Shown piece after piece: positions 8,075-16,442 of a DNA stretch of 61,245 nt. Both the position numbers and the translations under genes were made by a program. The notes under the pieces were generated by a model that searched no databases, had not been told where the DNA came from, and saw only the letters and a program-made list of their open reading frames with translations. Origin of the DNA: Clostridiales bacterium (GTDB lineage Bacteria; Bacillota; Clostridia; Lachnospirales; Lachnospiraceae). The stretch lies in assembly GCA_018374355.1 (NCBI GenBank), contig JAHAFI010000018.1, positions 1-61,245 of the forward strand, given 5' to 3'. Positions within the stretch are counted from its first letter, which is position 1. Each line of letters opens with the position of its first letter.

Positions 8075-9785
8075 AGTCTCCATCCTTTGCAAAGCAGGAA
8101 AGCTGTCCTGACTGACTTTCTTTCCAATCGGTCAGTCGACAGATCAAAGTTCTGGATCCATTGACACAGAGGTCTAAAATGCCATGATGCCATACCAGAC
8201 TTAACTTTGTCTCTTTTTCAAGTCCTGATAAATGATACAGCGTTGTAAGCTCATGCTCTTCAAAAAGATTGGTGTGCAGAGGAGCAACCGTTATTTTATC
8301 CCGGAATGGTTCTACCCGAATCTCAAACTGTTCTTTTCCCAATTCCAGAGCAACACCGTAAGTTGTGGTCTTATTTTCCGGAATCATAGTCAGTTCAAAA
8401 CGGGTTTCCTCATGAAACTCAGCAGCTTTTTGAATTTGATAAGGCGAAATGTCCTGCGTTTTCAGTTCAAATTCCTCCCTGTCACCGGAAAGAGTCGGAA
8501 GCATTTCTTCTACCTGTTTGGTGGAAAGAGTTCCGTCCTCATTCTGTACCAGTTCCCGGAAAATCATATTTCCTGCATAACTTCTTCCATCCTTTGCCAA
8601 AGTTAAGAATCCACAAGCGATTCTTCTGTTCCCGGTAAACGCCGCTGTTTTCGGTACCCGGTATAAGAGTCCGTCCAACACCTCGTCTTCCGGCTTTTCC
8701 CATGGGCCGAATGGATGCTTAGAATAACGGTATTTCGCGCAGCCATAGTTGCTGAAAATCAAATAATACCAGCCGTTCCATTCAAAATAATCGGTACATT
8801 CCGGCTGATCGGTATATCCCGGTACATAGAAAGGCGGCAGTTGTTCCCAATTTTCCAGATCTTCCGAAACCAGATGGGCAAGACAGCCTTTTCTGCCCTC
8901 GACAGGAGCATTCAGCAAATCGGTTGTTACCAGCATATGGTACTTACCGTCCGCTCCTAAAAATACTTCCGGATCACGGGCAGAAGTAGTTTCATAAGGA
9001 TCACTTAAAGAAAAATACCGCTCGGATTTTTCAAAATGAATCCCGTCCACACTGGTAGCCCAGCTTAATTTCGCGCTGGTATAATCGCTCATCCGCACCG
9101 CATAAAACGCGTAATATTTTCCTTTTGCATAAAGAAAAGAACCGGTACAGATGGACCCTTCCCAAGGATGGGTAATCGGCACAGCCAGAGGGTGTGTTTC
9201 CCAATGAAGCAGATCACGGCTGGAAATATGGGCAAACTGATGAGCGCCCAAGCGCCATTTGCTCTGATGGGAATGGCGATCTTTTAAAAAGTATGCGTGG
9301 AAAACACCGTCATGGAAAAACGGCATGCAATCACCCACATTGTATTCTCCCTGTTTGGGAGCGTAATACTGTGCGTTTTCAAAAGAAAACGGCGCTTCTT
9401 CCTCTTCCACCGGAGCTTCTAAAACAGAAATATCGGAAAGAAGGGAGGATTTTCCTAGAAAGAGCACCGAATCCCCTTTGATACATTCTCCGATCGGCCA
9501 CTCCTCATCCCATGTATCCTCTTCTGTTTTCAGCTCTACCCGATATCCTCTCCAAACCAGAGAAAAAGCAGTAGTTTCCGTTAACGGAGCGGAAAGTATG
9601 AGGGGTTCGTCCTTTTCATAGGTACGCACTTCCAGTCTCAACTGAGACGGTTCGCAGAAAATGCGGATACAGTCTCTGCCGGACTCCTGTAATCTGCCGT
9701 CAGCCTCAGTCATTATCTCATCAGAAGGGGATGCCGTAAAGGTAAGCATCCAGTTCTCCGGGACTAAAAAAGATTCTTTCATCAT
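8052..9785 (-). CDS. Glycoside hydrolase family 32-like protein (beta-fructosidase type)
   Basis: Putative fructan or sucrose hydrolase of 577 residues. The catalytic five-bladed propeller covers roughly 130-420 and shows the RDPEV block (transition-state Asp) and PECTDYF (EC motif, acid/base Glu). The usual N-terminal WMNDPNG nucleophile block is replaced by a diverged VGDCMPFFHDG. A beta-sandwich C-terminal domain follows. There is no signal peptide, so it should act in the cytoplasm. No sugar transporter or regulator is adjacent. The unusual nucleophile block makes the substrate, and even hydrolase activity, uncertain. Two adjacent ATGs (9785, 9782) share one GAGGAG site. Confidence 0.78.
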   Translation of the reverse strand: MMKESFLVPENWMLTFTASPSDEIMTEADGRLQESGRDCIRIFCEPSQLRLEVRTYEKDEPLILSAPLTETTAFSLVWRGYRVELKTEEDTWDEEWPIGECIKGDSVLFLGKSSLLSDISVLEAPVEEEEAPFSFENAQYYAPKQGEYNVGDCMPFFHDGVFHAYFLKDRHSHQSKWRLGAHQFAHISSRDLLHWETHPLAVPITHPWEGSICTGSFLYAKGKYYAFYAVRMSDYTSAKLSWATSVDGIHFEKSERYFSLSDPYETTSARDPEVFLGADGKYHMLVTTDLLNAPVEGRKGCLAHLVSEDLENWEQLPPFYVPGYTDQPECTDYFEWNGWYYLIFSNYGCAKYRYSKHPFGPWEKPEDEVLDGLLYRVPKTAAFTGNRRIACGFLTLAKDGRSYAGNMIFRELVQNEDGTLSTKQVEEMLPTLSGDREEFELKTQDISPYQIQKAAEFHEETRFELTMIPENKTTTYGVALELGKEQFEIRVEPFRDKITVAPLHTNLFEEHELTTLYHLSGLEKETKLSLVWHHGILDLCVNGSRTLICRLTDWKESQSGQLSCFAKDGDCRFTVMK

Positions 9786-9813
9786 CGTTTCTCCTCATCA
9801 TATGAATTCTTGT

Positions 9814-9862
9814 AACAAAAAACCGACTACGTAGGAGTATTTCTCCCCTTGTGTAGTCGGTT
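9814..9862 (-). terminator. Terminator of the ferredoxin gene
   Basis: A 10-bp stem (9821-9830 with 9853-9862), followed on the minus strand by TTTTTTG. It separates the ferredoxin gene from GH32. The plus strand also has a T-rich tail. Confidence 0.85.
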
Positions 9863-9961
9863 ATTTTTGTTTCCGTTTGAAGGCGTCACTCAAAAATAAT
9901 CGTTTTTCTGAAAATCCCCAAGTGAAGTCCCCTAAAAGACATATCTTTTTATTGCCTGTTG

Positions 9962-10348
9962 TTATTTATCAACAACTTCCAGAATCTCCATCGGACATGC
10001 CTTTGCGCAGATTCCGCATGCGATACATTTTGTGGATACCGGTGATTCTTCTGCTTTTACCATAACGCCAAACGGACATGCTTCCACACATTTGCCGCAG
10101 CCTGTACACAGTTTTTTATCGATCATGTAAACGCCTTTTGCGTTCTGCTTAATCGCACCTGCTTCACACGCCTGTGCACATTTTCCACACTGAACGCAAA
10201 CCATAGGTTTTACTCCGCTTTTTTTCTCCACGATCTGGATGCAGGATTTGTCCGGATCAAACACCTTGTAGAAGCTCATGGAACATGCTCTTACACACTC
10301 CAGACATGCCATACAGGTAGCACCTTTTTTCACTGTTAATTTCTTCAT
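9962..10348 (-). CDS. Polyferredoxin-like 4Fe-4S electron-transfer protein
   Basis: Soluble protein of 128 residues with four CxxCxxCxxxC motifs (C12-22, C51-61, C81-91, C108-118), enough for four [4Fe-4S] clusters; the last two end in the ferredoxin-type CP. The arrangement resembles HycB/CooF-type electron-transfer subunits that serve hydrogenases or other redox enzymes. No partner oxidoreductase is nearby and the gene is monocistronic, so the partner is unknown. GGAGG precedes the ATG. An imperfect inverted repeat TGTTT-N7-AAACA upstream (near 10387-10403) could be a redox-regulator site, but this is weak. Confidence 0.88.
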   Translation of the reverse strand: MKKLTVKKGATCMACLECVRACSMSFYKVFDPDKSCIQIVEKKSGVKPMVCVQCGKCAQACEAGAIKQNAKGVYMIDKKLCTGCGKCVEACPFGVMVKAEESPVSTKCIACGICAKACPMEILEVVDK

Positions 10349-10464
10349 CTAAATATCCTCCACTTACTAGATTTACGGTTATGTTTCATTGTCAAACAAT
10401 AACTTTTCCCTTCTAGTAAGTGTAACATTATTAGACATTTTTCGCAAGTGATTGTAGAATTCTG

Positions 10465-12306
10465 CTATACTTTTTTCCGCTTATAATATATCACAGCAAC
10501 TACCAGAGACAGAGCGGTCAGCGTCATCAGCGTTATAAGCATTCCAACAGGGGCTTCATCACTGGTTTTTGCCGGAACCACTTTGTTGGCAGAAATTGTG
10601 AAATTCACGTATTTGATATCCGTTTCCTTCTGGTTGATCCAGTTCTTTCCGTCGTAAATCTGTTTCTGGAAATGTACTTCAAGCTGGTAATCTCCTTCCT
10701 TACTTATACGGAAAGTTGTCTTATAGGGAGCCTTTTCCCAACTGCTGTAGGATGTAATCTCCCAGCCTGCCGGAACGTAACGCACATCATTTGCAATGGG
10801 AACGTCATTTTTCATTCCGTCTCCGTAAGCTGCAATTGTAATCCGTTCATTGATACCATAGATGCCTTTTTCTTTGATGCCGCTGATAAAGTTGTTTTTG
10901 GGATTTCCTATGATATTCAAACGCGGGGTCTCTCTCGTCTCCTTCACCTGACATCTGGAGCAGATCCGTTCTTCCGTACCGCCCTCTTTGATGGTTGGCT
11001 GTTTTGTGACTTTCCATTCGCCCCAGTTGTGTTCCAGAGGAGCGCCTCTGGTAAGCGCACATCTTACACAGGTTTCCGGTTCCGTGCAGGTGGCGGGTTT
11101 CCAGTCATGGTTTAACGGCTCCCCTTCTTTTGTACCGCATACGGTACATGTTTTCGGTTCCGTACAGGTTGCTTCTTTCCATTGATGGCCTTTTGCCTCT
11201 CCACGGGTTGCCTTACATACGCTGCAAGTTTCCGGTTCCGTACAGGTCGCGGGCTTCCAATCATGGCCTTTTGCTTCTCCCTGAGTTACTTTACATATAC
11301 TGCAAGTTTCCGGTTCTGTACATGTTGCGGGTTTCCAGTCATGGCCTTTTGCTTCTCCCTGAGTTACCTGACATACGCTGCAGGTCTCCGGTGTCGTACA
11401 GGTCGCGGGCTTCCAGTCATGGCCTTTTGCTTCTCCGCGGGTTACTTTACATATACTGCAAGTTTCCGGTTCTGTGCAGGTGGCGGGCTGCCAGTTATGT
11501 CCACAGTCAGCGATTATTACCGTTACTATGTACGCTGCGGTTGTTCCATCCTCGGCAGTCACAGTATAAGTAACCGGATTGGTAAAATCTGCCGCCTTTT
11601 CGGGGGCCGGGCTGCATGTTGCCTTTTCACTGATTTCAATCTTAGGAGTCAGAGACTTCACATCGGTTCCGTACGGTACTGTCACTTCAATTTTTTTGTC
11701 TGAACCAATCTTTCCTTCCCATTCACCGATTTTGAAGGATGTAATTTCCGCGTTTGTACTTGCCGGTACCGGTGGGTCGGCTGCCGGAGCTGTTGGCGGC
11801 TGGTTGTCAGTTTTGGATGCTTCCTCTGTCTTTCCTTCCTCCTGAATCAAAATCTTCTGAGACGGAGCCTCTGTCTCTTCCTGCATTACCATCCCTTCCG
11901 GAAGCTGCATAACAAACAGATAATTTCCTTCAGGGGATTCTTTGGTATACGGAACATCTTCCAGAATTTTTTCTGTCTCATCATCTTCTTTCTGAAGCTG
12001 GAAGCCTTTCCATTCAAGCTTTTCCAGCTTTTTCTCAACCGGAGTCTTTGTGGAATCTGACTGAAGATACCCATTTACCTTCCACTCAGACGGAAATTCC
12101 ATATCTTTGATTTCCGTTCCGGGAACAAATGTGGTTTTCTCGTGTTTCCATTTTTCCTGACCATCCATTTTATCAAAGGAGGTAATAACAAAAATGTCCT
12201 GACCGCTTTCCGCGGCTTTTACCTCCTTTGCGGGAATTGATGCCAAGAGCAGCACAAACACAACTATCATTGATAACAACCGGGAAAATTTACGATTTTT
12301 CAACAT
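10465..12306 (-). CDS. Secreted, membrane-anchored surface protein with six cysteine-rich repeats
   Basis: A 613-residue extracellular protein. A signal peptide covers about 1-32. A unique N-terminal domain is followed by a low-complexity linker, then a domain resembling DUF5018 (about 185-265). Six 26-residue repeats (about 270-425) follow, each with His-x-Trp, a TC and a CxxC pair, then a unique C-terminal domain and one membrane helix ending in YYKRKK. KTSDEAP just before the helix may be a degenerate sortase-type signal. The repeats could bind metal or form disulfides; ligand and role are unknown. The start at 12306 has GGAGGTG; the upstream ATG overlaps that site. Confidence 0.82.
   Translation of the reverse strand: MLKNRKFSRLLSMIVVFVLLLASIPAKEVKAAESGQDIFVITSFDKMDGQEKWKHEKTTFVPGTEIKDMEFPSEWKVNGYLQSDSTKTPVEKKLEKLEWKGFQLQKEDDETEKILEDVPYTKESPEGNYLFVMQLPEGMVMQEETEAPSQKILIQEEGKTEEASKTDNQPPTAPAADPPVPASTNAEITSFKIGEWEGKIGSDKKIEVTVPYGTDVKSLTPKIEISEKATCSPAPEKAADFTNPVTYTVTAEDGTTAAYIVTVIIADCGHNWQPATCTEPETCSICKVTRGEAKGHDWKPATCTTPETCSVCQVTQGEAKGHDWKPATCTEPETCSICKVTQGEAKGHDWKPATCTEPETCSVCKATRGEAKGHQWKEATCTEPKTCTVCGTKEGEPLNHDWKPATCTEPETCVRCALTRGAPLEHNWGEWKVTKQPTIKEGGTEERICSRCQVKETRETPRLNIIGNPKNNFISGIKEKGIYGINERITIAAYGDGMKNDVPIANDVRYVPAGWEITSYSSWEKAPYKTTFRISKEGDYQLEVHFQKQIYDGKNWINQKETDIKYVNFTISANKVVPAKTSDEAPVGMLITLMTLTALSLVVAVIYYKRKKV
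11032..11499 (-). repeat. Six in-frame 78-bp repeats inside the surface protein gene
   Basis: Six tandem units of 78 bp encode the 26-residue cysteine repeats. Units 1-4 are almost identical in DNA and the last two are diverged, so the array probably grew by recent duplication from one end. Confidence 0.9.
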
Positions 12307-12350
12307 TATAATCACCTCCAAATTTTGCATACACTGTTTTTTAGATGTTG

Positions 12351-12372
12351 GGACAAAAGATTTTTTGTCCCT
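12351..12372 (-). other. Leader hairpin upstream of the surface protein
   Basis: A perfect 9-bp inverted repeat (GGGACAAAA with TTTTGTCCC, 4-base loop) lies between the promoter and the ribosome site. No T tract follows, so it is more likely an mRNA stability or operator element than a terminator. Confidence 0.5.
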
Positions 12373-12386
12373 TGTATCTTTTCTAT

Positions 12387-12395
12387 ATTATAGCA
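12387..12395 (-). promoter_or_regulatory. Extended -10 promoter of the surface protein
   Basis: Minus-strand TGCTATAAT, a consensus extended -10 element, with no recognisable -35. It lies about 80 bases before the start codon. Confidence 0.6.
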
Positions 12396-12519
12396 CGATG
12401 TACGGCACAACGCTTTAATTTTTCCTTACAATTTATTCATATTTATTTTATTTTCTGATTTTATTTTTTGCATTTTCTTTTTAACTGATTTTATTTCAAC
12501 TATCTGAGCAGTCATGCAA

Positions 12520-12549
12520 AAAGAAAAAAGGCTGCCAAACTGACAGCCT
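12520..12549 (-). terminator. Terminator of mntP
   Basis: Short GC stem (AGGCTG with CAGCCT, 12529-12549) followed on the minus strand by TTTTTTCTTTTT, 35 bases past the mntP stop. Confidence 0.85.
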
Positions 12550-12583
12550 AAACGCAAAAATACTCAAAACTATTTTATTTTTC

Positions 12584-13165
12584 CTACAAAACTCCCAAAT
12601 GCTCCAGCAGGATTTTCAGTCCCAGCAGAATTAAAATAATTCCTCCTGCCAATTCTGCTCTCGCTTTGTATTTCACGCCAAACACATTTCCTACTTTCAC
12701 GCCTACCATGGACAGCGCAAACGTAATCAAACCGATGGAGGACACAGCCGCCCAGATGTTTACCTGCAAAAATGCAAAGGTAACTCCCACGGCCAAAGCA
12801 TCAATACTGGTTGCAACCGCCAGCACAAACATTTCTTTCACCTTCAGCGTGCCGCTTTCCCCGCACTCTGAACATTCTTCCCCTTCGTCATCCTTTCCCA
12901 GAGCTTCCCGGATCATGTTCAGACCAATCAGCGCCAGCAGGACAAATGCAATCCAGTGGTCAACAGATGTGATTTTGTCCTTGAACTGAACCCCGAGAAA
13001 GTATCCGATCAGGGGCATCAGCGCCTGAAATCCGCCAAACCACAGTCCTACGATAGCCGCCTTACCCACCGTGATTTTTTTCATTGCCAGCCCTTTGCAT
13101 ACAGCAACAGCAAATGCATCCATAGAAAGCCCTATAGCCAATGTAATTAATGTAACAATATCCAT
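12584..13165 (-). CDS. mntP: Manganese efflux pump MntP
   Basis: Six-helix inner-membrane exporter that removes excess Mn2+. The 193-residue product has the two related halves of the family, each with an acidic membrane motif (LSMDAFAVAV near the N-terminus and TSIDALAVGV in the second half). I choose the start at 13165, preceded by GGAGGAT; an in-frame ATG at 13180 lies upstream of this site. A consensus promoter and a 110-nt leader with two hairpins precede it. The usual yybP-ykoY manganese riboswitch is not apparent in that leader. Confidence 0.92.
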   Translation of the reverse strand: MDIVTLITLAIGLSMDAFAVAVCKGLAMKKITVGKAAIVGLWFGGFQALMPLIGYFLGVQFKDKITSVDHWIAFVLLALIGLNMIREALGKDDEGEECSECGESGTLKVKEMFVLAVATSIDALAVGVTFAFLQVNIWAAVSSIGLITFALSMVGVKVGNVFGVKYKARAELAGGIILILLGLKILLEHLGVL

Positions 13166-13204
13166 TTTTATCCTCCGCATTATCCGGTTCTCCGCCGGAT
13201 TTTC

Positions 13205-13252
13205 TCCATCGTATATTTTCGCAAGTTAAGAGGTGACTTATGTAAGCCACCT
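13205..13252 (-). other. Hairpin leader of mntP
   Basis: A perfect inverted repeat (GAGGTGGCTTAC with its near complement, 13231-13254) lies just after the promoter. A second hairpin, ATCCGG with CCGGAT, overlaps the region before the ribosome site (13183-13201). The layout would allow control of initiation, but no known aptamer core is seen. Confidence 0.4.
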
Positions 13253-13281
13253 CTCACTGTTTATCGGAACCATAATACTTT

Positions 13282-13310
13282 ATTCTAATCTTACCGCTTC
13301 CCGATGTCAA
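13282..13310 (-). promoter_or_regulatory. Promoter of mntP
   Basis: Minus-strand TTGACA (13305-13310), 17-bp spacer, TAGAAT (13282-13287). Confidence 0.8.
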
Positions 13311-13391
13311 CCTGTTTTCCGCAAAAAATATACCTCGAATTTGTACTTCTGCCTCATATACAGTTCCATATTCGGCAGAGTATTTTCCGGG

Positions 13392-13643
13392 GTGAACTGC
13401 CCACAGTGCTGCCAAAAGAAATCTTCGTGAACTGCCTGCGTTGCTGCCGAACCGCCTCTTGGATCACTGCAAAATCAGCATTTTGGACATGAGCAGCCAT
13501 ATCCTGTCATTTTAATCCAATCTTTCCACTTCTGACAGCTTAAAACACCGTGTAAATACAGTTTTGCAAAATTTTAGTAGTCCTGAGGGCAAAATACGGA
13601 AGAATTTGGACTTACATCACTGAATCTACCCCTGTATGTCCAA
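13392..13643. repeat. Gap with imperfect 35-nt direct repeats and TTGGACATA boxes
   Basis: The gap behind the ABC operon (13311-13625) has no gene. Two imperfect 35-nt direct repeats start at 13392 and 13427 (both begin GTGAACTGCC). TTGGACAT boxes lie at 13483, 13606 and, inverted, 13635-13643; the last runs into the end of the downstream permease gene. A 13-base word around the first box (TTTTGGACATGAG) recurs inverted at 49367-49379, between rplA and rplJ. Confidence 0.6.
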
Positions 13644-14291
13644 ACGAACAGATTGAATCTTAGAAAGGTACATTCCCCTTGCTCTCCACAAAATTCCTGC
13701 TGCCAAAAGAAGCACTCCTGCAGTTCCCAGCCAAATTTTTTCCGAGAAGCTTCCCTGCATCATGGAAAACAGATAGAAAACTCCCAGATACTCCTTTCCT
13801 GTGCCGAAATTCAGTATAAAGTACACCATGGGCATCATATATGCAATCGGCAGATTGTCTGAAATCCCGTAAACAAAAATGCCCATCCCGCCCAGAAAAA
13901 CAGCGTTGGCAAGAGTTCCTGCCAAAAGCTTGATAAAGGAAAATTCACATTCCCCCTGCCGCATCCGGAGCAGAAAAAGCACCGTCAGCAACACCAAAAT
14001 CACCATACTCTCCAGCAGCCGGATCAAGTGAATCTGAATCATGGGAGTTTCTCTGGCTGCAATCAGATCCCGGATATCTCTTCTCTGATCAGGCATAAAA
14101 AGCGGTACCAGCAGAATAATTCCCGTAAGGCAGAGATACATTTCCCCCACCTTTGCTGACTGCAGCTCGTCCAGAGCCTCGATTCCGATTACCGCAGGAG
14201 CAAAGATACAAAAGAGAAATGCCGCCAGAAGGTGTCCCAGATAATGATGTTTAAGATACTCTTTTCCGATTGCCCAAAATTTTCCTGCCAT
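13626..14291 (-). CDS. ABC transporter membrane protein (second permease)
   Basis: Hydrophobic protein of 221 residues with about six predicted membrane segments and no ATPase motif. Its gene overlaps the preceding permease by 41 bases and is last in the regulator-kinase-ABC operon, so it is probably a second membrane subunit. I do not recognise a named family. Its final codons overlap a TTGGACATA repeat box. Ribosome site GGGGTACTGGGAA lies inside the upstream gene. Confidence 0.72.
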   Translation of the reverse strand: MAGKFWAIGKEYLKHHYLGHLLAAFLFCIFAPAVIGIEALDELQSAKVGEMYLCLTGIILLVPLFMPDQRRDIRDLIAARETPMIQIHLIRLLESMVILVLLTVLFLLRMRQGECEFSFIKLLAGTLANAVFLGGMGIFVYGISDNLPIAYMMPMVYFILNFGTGKEYLGVFYLFSMMQGSFSEKIWLGTAGVLLLAAGILWRARGMYLSKIQSVRLDIQG

Positions 14292-15495
14292 TTCCCAGTA
14301 CCCCTTTCCGTTTCAGATGATAGATTCCAATAGTGCCTGCCACCAGCGCTATGGCAAAACAACTGTAAAAGATCCGGTTTACCACCATCTGAGGGAATAC
14401 CTGCTGCCAGACAGCCGTTTCACCGAAATTATTGAATCGGGGGATCAGTCCCCAGCCTACGCTTCCAACCAAATTCACCGAACCCATGAAAATGCTTACC
14501 AGCCACCATACTCCCTGAATCAGAATCGCTGCAGGGCCATTGGTAAGTTCCGTCATGAAAAATCCCAATGCGGTAACCACCGCTATGATCGGGAGAAGCC
14601 ATCCACCGAAGTATTTCAAAAATGCAAAGATATCCACAGCCACACCCAGCGTTTTGCCATAATATACACATTGAAGCAGTGGCATCAGGCTGATCAGGAG
14701 TACCGGGATTCCGATCATGACCACGATGGCCAGATATCTGGAAAGAATCACCGCCCCGGAGGAAATTTTTCTCGCATAGATCACCTCATCTGCCTGAGCC
14801 CTCCGGTCTCTGCTGCTTCTTGTCACAGCGATAAACACCGGAATCAGCCCCAGTATAATTCCCATATAGTCACAGAACAGACGGGCATACGCTCCGGAAA
14901 TCCGATCTGTATAAATGGTCGCCTCATATTCCTCCAAAGCTTCCTCATAAGTTTTCGGTTCTGTTGCATTGGTATTTACCTGCTCCGGATTGTAATTTGT
15001 GCCGCCGCCGATGATTTTATCTGCCTGCCCCATCAGTTCCAGAAAACGTTCATAGGTGAGAGAAGCCGCAGGCGCAAGTTCTCCGCTTCTGCCTCCCATT
15101 ATAATTAACGGTGCCTCTTCCTCCGTGATACTTTCACTGACGATCGCATCTGCGTACCCTTCCTCCAATCCGGTGCATTCCTTCAGAATCTGATGGATTT
15201 TCTCTTTTTTTGCTTCATTCAGGGTAACCCGCTTATAAAATCCCACCGGATAAGCATTATAAGCGTTCGCTTCAAAATCCATTGCCAGCATGGCTAGGGT
15301 TACGCTCATAATTTTCTGTTTATCTTCGCTGGCTTTCATGCCGTAGGAATTTTCCTGCCCCTCCACCGGCTTTACCAGCGGCTCAAAGTTCCCCATCTGT
15401 GTCCCGAAAAATAAAACCAGCACTGCCAGCAGGATATAATAGGTCAGCCCCTTCAGCGTCTGCCTGCATTCTTTCAAAAATAAGGTTCCAAACAT
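14251..15495 (-). CDS. ABC-2 type transporter permease
   Basis: Membrane subunit of 414 residues. One N-terminal helix (about 13-31) is followed by a large extracytoplasmic domain of about 200 residues, then about five helices, a layout common among ABC-2 exporters. Its ATG shares one base with the ATPase stop (TGATG), so the two are translationally coupled. Substrate unknown. Linkage to a two-component system suggests export of a drug, peptide or envelope component in response to an external signal. Confidence 0.82.
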   Translation of the reverse strand: MFGTLFLKECRQTLKGLTYYILLAVLVLFFGTQMGNFEPLVKPVEGQENSYGMKASEDKQKIMSVTLAMLAMDFEANAYNAYPVGFYKRVTLNEAKKEKIHQILKECTGLEEGYADAIVSESITEEEAPLIIMGGRSGELAPAASLTYERFLELMGQADKIIGGGTNYNPEQVNTNATEPKTYEEALEEYEATIYTDRISGAYARLFCDYMGIILGLIPVFIAVTRSSRDRRAQADEVIYARKISSGAVILSRYLAIVVMIGIPVLLISLMPLLQCVYYGKTLGVAVDIFAFLKYFGGWLLPIIAVVTALGFFMTELTNGPAAILIQGVWWLVSIFMGSVNLVGSVGWGLIPRFNNFGETAVWQQVFPQMVVNRIFYSCFAIALVAGTIGIYHLKRKGVLGNGRKILGNRKRVS

Positions 15496-16370
15496 CAGCA
15501 GTCACCTCTTTTCATCTGCATCAGATACATATAGGCATCCTCTACATTAGGCTGGCAGGGAGCTGCATTTTCAAAGGGCCGTCCGGAGGCCACAAAACGT
15601 ACCTGCGCCTGATTTCCCTGAATCAGCATTCCAGTCACCGGATACTGTTCTTTCAGCATGGGAAGCTCCATCCGGGATACATTTGCCGTAAATATTTTTC
15701 CCTCCGCTTCCTCCAGAAGGCGGCTTACCGTTCCCTGAAACAGCAGATTTCCCTTATCAAGCACTGCGATATTTTCACAGGTTGCTTCTATGTCTCCCAC
15801 AATGTGGGTGGACAAAATCACAATCCTTCTCTCAGCAATCTCACACAGGAGGTTACGAAACCTCACTCTCTCCTCCGGGTCAAGACCTGCCGTAGGTTCA
15901 TCCACAATGAGCACTCTGGGATCATGGAGAATTGCCTGTGCGATTCCCAGCCGCCTTCTCATTCCTCCCGACATTGCTTTTATGCGGGTTCTGCTGTTGT
16001 CTGCCAGATTTACCTGTTCTAAAAGCATAGGGATGCGCTCTCTTCGCTTCGCCTTATCCATACCGGAAAGCACGCCGAGATAATCCATCGCCTCGTAGGC
16101 CGTCATATTTCCATACATGGAAAAATCCTGCGGAAGATAGCCGATCATCCTGCGGATTTCCCGGTCATGGGAGATATCCACTCCGCACACCTTTACTTCG
16201 CCACCCGTTTTCGGAAGCAGGGTAGATAAAATCTTCATCAGCGTAGTCTTTCCGGCCCCGTTTGGTCCCAAAAGGCCGAACATTCCCTGCGGAATGGTGA
16301 GATTCACATTTTTGAGAACCTGTTTTTTGCCGTAAAACTTATTCAAATCCTTCAATACAATTTCTGTCAT
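15495..16370 (-). CDS. ABC transporter ATP-binding protein
   Basis: Cytoplasmic ATPase of 291 residues that drives the two neighbouring permeases. Visible motifs: Walker A GPNGAGKTT (about 35-43), Q-loop LPQDF, signature MSGGMRRRLG, Walker B VLIVDEP and the switch His in STHIVGD. A C-terminal extension of about 80 residues follows the ATPase core. AAGGAGAG precedes the start. It lies 72 bases after the sensor kinase gene in the same orientation. Confidence 0.92.
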   Translation of the reverse strand: MTEIVLKDLNKFYGKKQVLKNVNLTIPQGMFGLLGPNGAGKTTLMKILSTLLPKTGGEVKVCGVDISHDREIRRMIGYLPQDFSMYGNMTAYEAMDYLGVLSGMDKAKRRERIPMLLEQVNLADNSRTRIKAMSGGMRRRLGIAQAILHDPRVLIVDEPTAGLDPEERVRFRNLLCEIAERRIVILSTHIVGDIEATCENIAVLDKGNLLFQGTVSRLLEEAEGKIFTANVSRMELPMLKEQYPVTGMLIQGNQAQVRFVASGRPFENAAPCQPNVEDAYMYLMQMKRGDC

Positions 16371-16442
16371 TACAATACTCTCCTTTCTTTCCCTTCCAGC
16401 ATAAACAACAATTCTCTATATTTTCTCTATTTTCTCAAAAAT

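Noticed and set aside
11032..11499. CRISPR array
   Set aside because: The 78-bp periodicity is in frame within a signal-peptide protein and has no unique spacers.
13183..13310. yybP-ykoY riboswitch upstream of mntP
   Set aside because: The conserved GGGGAGUAG core and partner strand are not visible; kept only as an unexplained leader.
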